Assembly (NCBI GenBank): GCA_027923505.1
Contig: BROI01000001.1
Location: forward strand, 2,930,719-2,994,718
Source: Mayamaea pseudoterrestris
Taxonomy: Eukaryota; Bacillariophyta; Bacillariophyceae; Sellaphorales; Sellaphoraceae
Length of the DNA stretch: 64,000 nt
Direction: 5' to 3'
The notes below the pieces were generated by a model, which saw nothing but the letters and a program-made list of their open reading frames with translations, searched no databases and was not told the DNA's origin. Position numbers and translations under genes: made by a program. Positions 11,303 to 20,706 of this stretch are shown in pieces. Within the stretch, counting starts at the first letter, position 1. Each line of letters starts with the position of its first letter.

Positions 11303-12251
11303 TTTGGTAGTTTTCGTAGGTGTAGATGTAGATTGTCGAAGATGCACAGCAAGGCGATAGGATGGTTGATGAACGCAACGATGGACGGCGCAGCGGCGGC
11401 TCGTCATTGTGGCCGGAACACGATAAAACGTGCACGCGCGTTTCGATGCGCGCCGGGCGGATCCGCGAAATGACGAGGGACGCGACAACTTGAAACGATC
11501 GATGAATGATGGACGTGTATAGAGAATAAGGAAGCGAACAACATCATTGTCGGCAGTCATATATTCATTGGCGTGAATGACCAGATTGAAAGCAAACGAT
11601 CCGTGATCGGGTCTGATGATCAGCGATCTCGAATCTCGAAGGATGAGGAATTCAAGGTTAACCGTCCATGCTGCAATGTCTTATGTCCATCGGAATTCCA
11701 ACAACAACTGCCGTCGTCATCGGTGCCAGTGGCTAGCAATCGATAATCGCTGCCATGCAACATACAATGCGGATCTCGCAGCATTGCTCATCGCGATCAA
11801 CCATGAAGAGCTCAAACGCCAATATGGAGCACTGAGCAGTGCGGAGAAGATTGATGAAGCAATCTAAATGTTGAAGTTGGCAACATGTTCAAATTAAAAA
11901 CTACGGTAGTGGACGCGAAAAGATTAAAAGTTGAGCTAAGCACGTTGGTGCATGGTGACACGTTACGTGCGACCGTATGGCATCGCCGCCGTGCTTCCGA
12001 CGATGCCGCAGCTGCTACAATTAACTGAATAGCGCATAAATTGCTGGCGAATACGTAAACCCATGTGCTTTACGTGTAGCATGCTCTGTTGCAGCAGGAG
12101 TCAGCGTAGATTCTCGCTTTCATAAGTTGCCTGCGAGATGCTACCAACCTGTCTTTTACGGTAAGCGAGAGGCGATAGCTGCGGTACATAGTTTCTTACT
12201 ATTATATCTCAGAGTTATAAACTATCTGCCAACCATTCAGATGGCTCCTGT
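11303..12251. other. Gene-poor intergenic region
   Basis: About 950 bp with no supportable gene. The longest open frame (11616-11867, plus; 83 codons) has no family resemblance, though its last 30 codons (AALLIAINHEELKRQYG...) look mildly protein-like. No repeat or structured RNA was recognised. Confidence 0.3.
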
Positions 12252-12958
12252 TCACCTTGATTTTGCGCCTCCTTGGAACATGCCTGTTTCCGCACCGGCA
12301 TTTTTATACTTTGCTTTTCCAAACGAAATCGGCACATACTTGTGCTTGTACATGTGCATAATTTGTCGTTTCATCGTCATGAAGAAGAGAACAAAGAAGT
12401 AAAGAAGCAATATCGGCCAAAAGACTGGAACATCGAATATGGAAAAGAATGTCATGCCAATCGAAATTGCCGTCCCTCGCGCACATGCCAGCCAGAATTT
12501 GAACTCGGGAAGGCGTCGCGTAAATGGCCGAAACTCTTCATTTGAAGTCGGCAGCGTAGGTCCATCGTTCACAGGGTCTTCCAGTGGGCTCAGAAACGCA
12601 ATAAAATTATTTAGGAGGAAGATTCCTAGTCCATAGGCGACGATGAAATATCCTTGCACCAAGTAGATCCGGAGGAAGAAGAGAGCCAGCAATGTTCCAA
12701 ACAGTGCCCATCGCGGCACAATATGAATTGTCGATTTGTCAAGCCAGTATTGAATGGCGCGTTGTACTGCGTGAATGTAAGATAGATGATAGCAAAGAAG
12801 GAAATGAGAAATGAGACGACACGAGAGCAGCTGCATTGAACGTGACGATACAAATTGATCCTGCAGCCCCTGCGTTTCCAATGCATCTACAGACACATAC
12901 AATTAGCATTTGTTTGCGCTATGGACTGACGTCCTTCGTCGTCTGTGCCTTGCATCAT
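12252..12958 (-). CDS. RER1: RER1, ER retrieval receptor
   Basis: Predicted exons 12958-12901 and 12766-12252 (190 residues; human RER1 has 196). RER1 is a four-TM Golgi protein that returns ER membrane proteins to the ER in COPI vesicles. Signature segments are clear: [53 protein letters not shown] and [22 protein letters not shown], ending in a lysine-rich cytosolic tail (FGKAKYK). The intron (12767-12900) has GTATGT and TTCACGCAG ends and places the start at MMQGTDDEG. Reading without the intron would give a stop-to-stop frame lacking a proper N-terminus. Confidence 0.93.
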
Positions 12959-13103
12959 GGTTGCTGCTAGCTATTAATAGCAAGAATGCCGTCGATGTTG
13001 GAAGCCTCTCGGGTGGCCAGCCACCAAACAATGTGTGCGACCAAACCATCGTGAAAACCCGTTCACAAGCTGTGTGCTCGCATATCAAGGCTTATGCGTC
13101 TAT

Positions 13104-13306
13104 GACGCAGTTTTCACTGGCACTCGTTTTATACAATTGCCTGATGACGCAGTTCTCACTGGCACTTGTTTCGTACTATTGCCTTATGACGTAGTTTTCA
13201 CTGGCACTCGTTTCGTTCTATTGCCTTGTGACGCAGTTCTCACTGGCACTCGTTTTGTACAATTGCCTTGTGACGTAGTTTTCACTGGCACTCGTTTCGT
13301 ACATGC
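13104..13306. repeat. 42-bp tandem minisatellite, ~4.8 copies
   Basis: Units start at 13104, 13146, 13188, 13230 and 13272 with exactly 42-bp spacing. Each contains gacg(c/t)agtt(t/c)tcactggcac followed by a variable tcgttt...ttgcct half. Copies differ at a few positions and no indels are visible. As 42 is divisible by three, the plus strand stays open through the array and would read as 14-residue repeats (DAVFTGTRFxxLPx), but no start or splice context supports translation. Confidence 0.9.
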
Positions 13307-13770
13307 CGACCACGACCACCATGTCGACTCGACGAGCCTCCGCTTACGGCAAACAAAGGCTTCGTAGTGTACCTTTAACCTTTAACTCGACAATTGCTTG
13401 GCTCACCACATTGTTCACCAATTATTAATATACACCATGCAATTCCACTCTGTGCTTTTGCCTTTTCAGCTGCGTCAGCCCTTGTGATCGTCCTACGCTA
13501 CTACTGATGGCTGATGGCAACAGTCTCGGCGTTCCTTTCATTGCCTCGTCGTCGTCAACATTCGAAACCATCACTCCTTTACAGTACAGCAACATACAAT
13601 TAAGTATTTGTCGCTGGATGTTCTTGTTGCGTTGGTCGCGCCATCAGCTTCAAGCGTGGCTCCCAGGATAGAGTTGAGGAGAAAATGAGCTAACAAGCCA
13701 CCATTGACCAGAGAGCCAGGGAGAGTCATTCCACTGCCCAATGATTGAGCCAAAATGTATGAGGCAATGG

Positions 13771-13772
<2 letters not shown>

Positions 13773-13801
<29 letters not shown>
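13773..13801. repeat. (AGC)n trinucleotide microsatellite
   Basis: A pure AGC/CAG run of about 9-10 units, located ~170 bp beyond the PSMB2 stop codon and so probably in its 3' UTR or just downstream. No reading frame of a recognised gene includes it. Confidence 0.9.
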
Positions 13802-13974
13802 TGTTTCATGTCTCTCGTTACAGCAGAGTCACAAGTAAGAGGCTAGGAAGTGCCTCAGATTAGCAAGCATGTCCCCTTATATCTAGGACGAGTTGCGGAA
13901 TAAATAGAGAGACATACATTGCGAAAGAAGATAGTGTGCAACCTTTGTTTACACGTTTACGTGAACCTACTATT

Positions 13975-14821
13975 CTATGTATCCGCTGGATCAGCGCCGA
14001 CGGAAACAACACGAACTCCATCCTTGTCGACAATTTTGATGATAAAGTTCGGCTGGCTCAAAAGAAAGCGCTTGTGCAATGCCTTAATGCACTTGTTCAT
14101 GATCTCCAGCGCATCATCGTACCCAAGTCCCTTAATGTAGTCTCGATCCATGATACTAAGACAAAAGTAGGCCGCGTAACCTTGCGCATTGTACGAAACC
14201 TTCTGCAAGGCAGCGAGATGATCCATGAAATACAACTCTGCTTGCTTCTTGACAGTATCGTATCCGCCCAGCAAAACGTCAACTTGGTATGGTCCTTTGC
14301 GAAGAGCCGTTGCAAGCGTGTTGCGGCAAAAATTGGCCTGCGCCTTGGTGGAGAGTTTCGTGCCGTCATTTTCGAGTTCGTAGAGGTTCAAGTTCTTCTC
14401 AATATACTCGGTAAAATTTACCAAATCGCAGTTTGGGCCAGAGACTCCCATCATGGTATGCGAAGTCAATTCCTTGATCTTGTCAATGTTGGTTTGGTAA
14501 AGAAGGATGGATCGTGCATTCGACTGGTCGCATGCAATGAGGACTGCGAATAAAGAGGAAATTTTGAGTTGAAAGATAAACTAACAGAGTATACTTTCAG
14601 TAGGTACGAAATGCGACAGAACTATCGGTAGAGCTTGTGCAAGGTTATTCGTAGCTCTTCACCCGCCGGCTCACGCAATCGAACCAGCAATCAGCGTGCG
14701 ATCTTCCGTAAATCCTCCGTAATTTTAACTCATGAAATTATGCCGCTACACTTGCAGAATCTTTAATCATAATATACATACCACCCCCATCGTATTGAAT
14801 TCCCAACACTGTATCAGACAT
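13975..14821 (-). CDS. PSMB2: 20S proteasome subunit beta type-2 (beta4)
   Basis: Predicted exons 14821-14782 and 14543-13975 (202 residues; human PSMB2 201). It is a non-catalytic beta subunit of the 20S core particle. Exon 1 encodes MSDTVLGIQYDGG; joining through GTATGT/TTCGCAG gives DGGVLIACDQSNARSILL, colinear with the human N-terminus without gaps. Further family signatures are FTEYIEKNLNLYEL, NFCRNTLATALR, VDVLLGGYD, YFMDHLAALQKV and the C-terminal IKIVDKDGVR. It lacks the N-terminal catalytic threonine arrangement, as expected for this subunit. It is divergent from cysteine synthase with ~240 bp between starts. Confidence 0.95.
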
Positions 14822-15061
14822 GGTAAGCGAGCTATTGATGTCAAAAGATACTGAGTTGCGTCAATAACAACAAGTGCATGTAGACCTTTTGCCATCGTCG
14901 AGCATCCATCCATCGCTTCCTCTGTTGTCGCACCAGGACCAAGAAACCGATGCGACTTCCAGTTAGCGCGCGATCTTTTTGGCGCATGCAGTTTTGAAAC
15001 GAGATCCACGAATGTCACCAGTCGATCCACCAGTTGTTGATCAGCTTCTCTTTCATAAATA

Positions 15062-16281
15062 ATGCTTGCGCTGAGAAACCTAACGCCTCGCACAATCCGA
15101 AAGCTTACATCTTCTTCTCGCTTCATCATGCACGTCGCTGCTCGACCATCTGATCTCGTTGGCAACACGCCGCTCCTTGACCTTGCTCCCATTTTGAAGC
15201 AGCATGGCATTGACGGTGATGACGCTCCCAAGCTCTACGGCAAGCTCGAGTCTCTCGGTCCCTGTAGCTCCGTCAAGGATCGTATTGGACGCAGCATGAT
15301 TGATCAAGCTGAAAAGGATGGTTTGATTCGCCCGAACTACAGCACCCTCGTGGAGCCAACCAGTGGAAACACTGGCATTGCGCTTGCCTTTTTAGCGCGT
15401 GAACGAGGATATGGATGCATTCTTACCATGCCTGAGACCATGTCACTCGAAAGGCGCATGATGCTCTTAGCCTTGGGGGCTGAAGTAGTCCTTACACCGA
15501 AGGAGACGGCTGTGAGTGGAGCGATTGCCAAGGCACAGGAAATCTTGGCCGAGTTGGGCGACAAGGGGCACATGCTCAACCAGTTTGAAAATCCAGCCAA
15601 CCCCAAAACTCATCGCGAAACGACTGGGCCGGAGATTTGGAGAGACACGGATGGAAAGATTGACTACTTCTTTAGTGGCGTGGGAACTGGCGGGACCGTC
15701 ACTGGTGTTTCGCAATACATTAAAGGTTCGGAGGAGTTTAGCTTGCCGCCGCTCAACCCGAATCTTTATACGGTGGCGGTGGAGCCACAGGAGCAAATGC
15801 TGCTAACCGAAGCCAAGGGCGGAGAAAAAATTGGAGAGCAGGGTCCTCACAAGATTCAAGGAGTAAGGATGTCTCGGTGTTTTGTCTATTTCGACTTCCA
15901 ATATATATGTCTAATCATTTGCTGCCTTTTGTATACCAGATGGGAGCCGGCATCGTTCCCAAGGTCATCAACCTTGATCTTGTCGACGAAGTAGTTCCAT
16001 GCCATTCAGACCATGCCATGGATATGACTCGCGAACTCTGGCTCATGGGTCTTCCCACTGGAGTCTCGGCTGGAGCCATTGTACATGCTGCCGTCGATGT
16101 TCTTAAGCGCCCTGAAGCCGCAGGAAAGACGGCTGTCTGTATTATTCCTTCCTTTGGCGAGCGTTACTTTTCGCATCCGGGCTTTAACACCATCCGCGAA
16201 ACGGCTGAAAACCTCAAGAAGCAGCCTTTGCCCGAGCCTTGGGACAACCGAAAGTATGGATTTGACACCGAACGTGGGTAG
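15062..16281 (+). CDS. Cysteine synthase (O-acetylserine (thiol)lyase), organelle-targeted
   Basis: Predicted exons 15062-15862 and 15940-16281 (380 residues), with a phase-0 77-nt intron (GTAAGG/TACCAG). It makes L-cysteine from O-acetylserine and sulfide using PLP. The PLP lysine is in SSVKDRIG (~72). Other motifs are PTSGNTGIALAF (substrate loop), the GTGGTVTG phosphate-binding loop and the C-terminal GVSAGAIV and IPSFGERY. The first ~25 residues are basic and hydroxylated with no acids (MLALRNLTPRTIRKLTSSS), suggesting a mitochondrial presequence; no plastid AF motif is seen. A cystathionine beta-synthase is less likely because there is no heme or CBS extension. Confidence 0.93.
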
Positions 16282-16353
16282 TTAGTCAACTATTTTTGCA
16301 ACGTACGTTTTCAAAACGATGATTGTTAGTTGTTAACATACATAAGTACTACA

Positions 16354-18213
16354 ATGTCCTACAATAGTATGATGTACACTGGTCAAAAGCTACAAGTACG
16401 AGTCCAGTCGGCATCATTGAGAAACGGTGCGACTGCGCGTTTCATTTCGCGCCGCGAGCCCCACGCGCGTTGGAAATCAGTTCCTCGACTTCGACGGATT
16501 GACAATGGCCATGGCATCCGGAACTGCTACTATCTTTATCCAAAACACGCACGAGACATGAAAGATCTTGCATCAAACCAGGACGGCGGCTATGGAAGCG
16601 CTCTCACAGAAGCGACCGTCTCAGAGCGTTTCGAAACACGACAATTTGCGAGCAACCACTCAGAAAACGAAATCAGTGTCATGGCGGAGGCTCATCATAT
16701 GTTTGCATCCATCCAGCGCGAGGGTTCTTTAGAGCAGGTTGAGGAAGATCTGGTGGTGGGTTTGCTTAATGACGGTGAGCGACGAAACTTGAGTCGATTG
16801 GCTCGAGAAGATTCGTCGCAACAGCAATACCCTTTTTTCCATTTCATGTTCCGTCGCATGCGATTCCTGGGCGACTATCTTGCCTATTTGACGCTGCTCG
16901 CCATGCTTCTTATAATACCGGTTGTCATGTATCGGGCTATTGAGAAGCAAAAATTTGACTTGGCAGCCTTTCACAGCGCAGAAATCATGACGCTTGGTAC
17001 TGTCATCCTGTCGGCGAGGCTGGTGTATCTGCATCTTACGCACTGGTACATGCCATTGGTGCAACGATACGTCGTCCGGATACTTTGGATGGTTCCAATA
17101 TATTCGGTGCAGTCATATTTGAGCTTGCGATTCCACGAATCAAGAACCTACATTGACTGCATCCGCGACTTGTATGAGGCTTACGTAATCGCAAGCTTTG
17201 TGTACTACTTAATACAGCTCTTGGGTGGAGAAGAAGCCCTGGTGCAGATTTTGTTACGAAAATCGGATACGGATCTTGGCAAGCATCCATGGCCGCTCGA
17301 TCAGGTCTTATATCCGTGGGAGCTCGGAGAGGAATACATGTTGCAGTGCAAACACGGAGTTCTACAATATGTGGTCTTTAAAATTATGGCAACGGTTGTT
17401 ACATTTGTTTTCGAGAGCATGGGTCTTTATCATGAGGGCAAGTTTGACTGGAAGACTGCCTACCCATATTTGTGCTTTTTTCAAAACCTATCAGTCGCCT
17501 ACGCAATCTACTCTCTGGTTCGCTTGTATCGTGCAGTCAAGGAGGAGCTGGAATATCCTGTAAACTGGCATCCACTTGGCAAGTTCCTATGTATCAAGGG
17601 GGTCATTTTCTTTACATGGTGGCAGGGCGTCATTATATTCTACCTTCGCGCTCATGGAATCATTGAAGACATGGGAAACTGGACGTCCGCTGAGGTGGCG
17701 TATGGACTCATTGACTACTGCATCGTCATTGAGATGGTGGGCTTTGCAATTGCTCATAGTTATACGTTTACCTACAAGGAATATCTACCTGAGAATATAG
17801 CGCAGCATACGGGCGAAGAGATTGATGCAGGGGAGGATCTAGACGATGCGGAAACGAGAAGGGACCCCTCGACTACGTGGGACCGGGTGGGATATCATCC
17901 GCCAGCGACATTGTCGTCTCCTATGGATTTTAAGGATGCCTTTTGGAGCTCCGCTATGCCGCGGGACATGCGACAAGACATTCAACGACTCAGGCAAGAA
18001 GCCATGACTGCAGTTCGAACACGAAACCCTGTTAGTATCAGCATGGCGGAAATGATTGCGAAGGTTAGTGGCGAAGTTGATGTTGAAAGTGACGATGGAG
18101 AGGAGTTGGACGACTCCCAACCTGTCGAACAAAGTGTCGCTTGCCAGGAGATTGATATTCACAGTGAACAAGGGACAGTGCAACTCGTCGAACCCGAGTC
18201 GACTTTCGTTTAG
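16354..18213 (+). CDS. TMEM184 / OST-alpha (DUF300) family seven-TM protein
   Basis: 619 residues from the first ATG of the frame. A soluble N-terminus (~175 residues) precedes about seven hydrophobic segments from MRFLGDYLAYLTLLAML to the TFTYKEYLP end of the core. Family signatures are QSYLSLRF, the DCIRDLYEAYVIASFVYYLIQ block, HPWPLDQVLYPW and VKGVIFFTWWQ-like CIKGVIFFTWWQGV. Members include plant LAZ1 and animal TMEM184, found on endomembranes or the vacuole; their function is poorly defined (organic solute transport in the Ost-alpha branch). The C-terminal ~130 residues are acidic and disordered. The start is uncertain: only 72 nt separate it from the preceding stop, and later in-frame ATGs could serve. 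Confidence 0.85.
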   Translation: MSYNSMMYTGQKLQVRVQSASLRNGATARFISRREPHARWKSVPRLRRIDNGHGIRNCYYLYPKHARDMKDLASNQDGGYGSALTEATVSERFETRQFASNHSENEISVMAEAHHMFASIQREGSLEQVEEDLVVGLLNDGERRNLSRLAREDSSQQQYPFFHFMFRRMRFLGDYLAYLTLLAMLLIIPVVMYRAIEKQKFDLAAFHSAEIMTLGTVILSARLVYLHLTHWYMPLVQRYVVRILWMVPIYSVQSYLSLRFHESRTYIDCIRDLYEAYVIASFVYYLIQLLGGEEALVQILLRKSDTDLGKHPWPLDQVLYPWELGEEYMLQCKHGVLQYVVFKIMATVVTFVFESMGLYHEGKFDWKTAYPYLCFFQNLSVAYAIYSLVRLYRAVKEELEYPVNWHPLGKFLCIKGVIFFTWWQGVIIFYLRAHGIIEDMGNWTSAEVAYGLIDYCIVIEMVGFAIAHSYTFTYKEYLPENIAQHTGEEIDAGEDLDDAETRRDPSTTWDRVGYHPPATLSSPMDFKDAFWSSAMPRDMRQDIQRLRQEAMTAVRTRNPVSISMAEMIAKVSGEVDVESDDGEELDDSQPVEQSVACQEIDIHSEQGTVQLVEPESTFV

Positions 18214-18864
18214 CGATTGTAATCGCCATCGTGATGAGCATCATGGGTATACCAGTCGCACTGGAACGATCGCGCGAGATTGAAAACGGGTGCACAGAGC
18301 GTGGGTGGTTGGAATGCAGGTTTCATTGCCGAAGTGATTATACTACATCATTCGGCCGCTAACCGATACCATGCGTTTGACGCTTTCCAAGAGCATGAGA
18401 CGCCAGTCCTTATGAATAAGTATGCACATGATTACGCTGGCTTTTTTAAAGTGTGTTTGCGTCTGTTACGGTACACTCTGCCAACTTGTTACCTAGCAAT
18501 GAAAGCATGTCATCCACCATCCGCTCTAGCGCTCCGTACCTCCTACTGTACCGTAATGACTGCGAGTGGTTGCATCTCCAAATACCGGTACCGACTTAGT
18601 TAATGCAGAAGCCGTAATAAAACATGCTAGGCATCCAAGCATTAGGTTGAAATGGTAGCTGTTGTCGGTTATACTAATGTTGTCGGTTAGGAAACGGACT
18701 CAAATTTTCGAAAGAAAATTCGAGTGCCCGTCAGACACCAGGTCACACATCGCGCATCGTCCTCGTTCCAACGCCTTTCCACTTTTTACTTTCGGCGCTC
18801 GCTGGCAGCATAAGCGCTCACCTCTTTGTATTGCTTGTGCCAAGCTCAACATTGATACTTCCAT
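18214..18864. other. Intergenic region, no gene seen
   Basis: 651 bp between two plus-strand genes. Open frames here are short and without resemblance to proteins. It should contain the 3' end of the DUF300 gene and the promoter of the next gene. Confidence 0.3.
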
Positions 18865-19495
18865 ATGACTTTTGTGCAATGGATGAAAAGACGTCGTGCT
18901 GCTATCGTCGAAGCATCGACGAATAATTCCAACCACGACGGCAAGAATTCGCCACGTCGTCGTTGCAGATTATTGAATCGAACGGAAAGTATCGCATTAG
19001 ATGAAACGCTGTCTTTGTCAACGACAACTGACGACGCTCAATGGCGAATAGGTGAGTGAAATGGGCTGATTAACAACATGGACGCTTATTAAATTCTCAG
19101 TGTGTTGTTGTTTTTTTTCTACAGAGAACCTTTTACCCACTGGAGCGCCTCGATCGTCAGATTGGTGGGTGGAATTGACAGAAATGGAGAGGGACCAAGA
19201 GGAAGAAGCAAACGGTTTCAATGAAGGCGATGGTGATCAAGTTGGTCCCCAATTTCGCAACTGTGGGCTTGATATATGGAACCAAGGCCGATCGGCATGG
19301 AGAGGCCATGACGAGGACCCTGTTACGGCAGATGGTCCTTCATTACTCTCGTCGTCAAAGCCCTATCTATCCATATCACAGAGGAGGGAACTTATGAGAG
19401 GCCTTGCCACTGGGCGAACTTACCAAATGAGACAGAGCGTCAGCCTGAAGGAAATTGTGCAAACATACAATATAATTTGGAACGACGATCTATAG
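18865..19495 (+). CDS. Small protein with DUF4050-like C-terminal domain
   Basis: Predicted exons 18865-19051 and 19125-19495 (185 residues). The 73-nt intron has GTGAGT and a long T-tract before CTACAG. The N-terminal third is basic and Ser-rich. The C-terminal half resembles the DUF4050 module of plant and fungal proteins of unknown function: FRNCGLDIWNQGRSAW around residue 100, then a variable loop, and a closing SVSLKEIVQTYNIIWND that corresponds to the plant PLxEMVDxLVxxW ending. The assignment is from pattern memory and needs a profile search. No catalytic motif is seen. Confidence 0.6.
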
Positions 19496-19569
19496 TAGCA
19501 GCCCTGATTTGATGGCAGTTTGCATAACATTACGCCTTAATCGTTCATATACATACACTCTGTATCTAT

Positions 19570-20221
19570 CTAGTGAGATTCGCGTATGTTCAAACCCACA
19601 ACTCCAACAATAATGAGCGCAATGCACAGTAGCTTGACAGCGTCGTACGATTCTCCAAAGAAAAGCACACCAGCAGTGCTAACAAGCACAGTGCCTAGAG
19701 CGGACCACAAGGCGTATGCTACACTGACGTCAATCTGTGATAATCCCACGTTGAAGCCTGCCACGCTTCATGGGAGACAACAGAATGATATAGTGAGATG
19801 AAAGGATAATTGAGGTGCAAGTCTCTTCGTAGTTGGCAACGTACCAAATGAGAAAGAGTATGCAGGATCCTGCAAACAACTGAGCGGATTGTGTATCAGA
19901 TGCTCGTTTATTGAGTGTCGTCGCAGCTGCTTCGATCATGATGCTTACGACGAGCAATGCCCAGCACCTTGACTTGGAAGCTTTAATGTACGAAATCAAA
20001 CCTCCACCTCGCATCGATAGATTTGTTCTGATAGTAGGCGAGCTTTGAGATAAGAATAATGATGTTTTGTAGGCTTCTGTTTCTTCGCCGTTTTGTATTA
20101 CAGAGAGTGGACGTCTTTGTAATGACAAGGGAGACATCCTCTCATGCGATTCCGACATCGTCAGGAAGCAGAGCAAAAGCAGCCTCCTGACGCGTTTGCA
20201 ATGATTTAGCGACTCGATCAT
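19570..20221 (-). CDS. Small multidrug resistance (SMR/EmrE-like) transporter
   Basis: Predicted exons 20221-19845 and 19765-19570 (190 residues), with a 79-nt intron (GTACGT/ATGAAG). After a ~75-residue N-terminal extension come four hydrophobic helices with SMR features: SRCWALLVVSIMIEAAATTLNK holds the helix-1 glutamate, VAYALWSALGTVLVS matches the GxAYAxWSGxG helix-3 signature, and the last helix ends LIIVGVVGLNI. SMR proteins are proton-coupled exporters of cationic drugs, polyamines or guanidinium in bacteria. The extension starts with a hydrophobic stretch (RRLLLLCFL) that may be a signal or targeting sequence. The intron makes bacterial contamination unlikely. Confidence 0.85.
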
Positions 20222-20706
20222 GCTATACTACCGGTATATAGTTACAAGCGTTAAGTCTTGTTGCTAAGTGCGGCCGGCCGTCAATCAAAATATGGGCGAC
20301 GATCATGGTGGTGTTGTTCCTTGAACGCGCGTGACAGGTGAGAGAGTGGAGGGAATTTTAGTCGTGGTGTGACACGAAAGGCTGGCGCGCAACGCAGCCA
20401 ATGCCAAGCGTCCGTGCTTTCGTCACCATGGAGGCTGACCCTGTGCTTGAACCATTTCAAATTGCCGAAGACAAGGTTTATTATAATAAGCCTTTAGGCA
20501 ACGGCTGTACTCTTTCTTGCAACGCTAGAAATTTCTCTGGTCGAACGAATCTGGCCTGATTGACGTCGCTTAACATCTTCATTCGTACCTGCAGCCAAGG
20601 AAAGAAGGCCAATTAGCGCAAAGTGCACGACTGAAGCAATCTACGCCTGCATTCAATCCACATACACCAGCTACCGATACATCGTTTTTTCATATTACTA
20701 AAAATT
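20222..20706. promoter_or_regulatory. Divergent promoter region of SMR and Wee1-like genes
   Basis: 485 bp between divergent starts. A GC-rich patch lies around 20270-20400 (ggccggccg, ggctggcgcgc). No gene is seen. The promoter role is inferred only from orientation. Confidence 0.3.

Larger units (their letters stand above)
12959..13974. other. Repeat-containing intergenic region
   Basis: About 1 kb between the RER1 start and the PSMB2 stop, with no convincing gene. It holds a 42-bp minisatellite (13104-13306) and a CAG microsatellite (13773-13801), described separately. The upstream part must contain the RER1 promoter. Confidence 0.5.

Noticed and set aside
11616-11867. 83-codon plus-strand frame in the 11-12 kb gap
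   Set aside because: Only the last part looks faintly helical; no splice-supported extension or family match could be found.
13104-13306. CRISPR array
   Set aside because: The units are tandem and contiguous without unique spacers, and the DNA is eukaryotic.
13035-13367. Open frame through the 42-bp minisatellite as a coding gene
   Set aside because: The frame is open only because the period is a multiple of three; there is no start context, splice partner or known domain.
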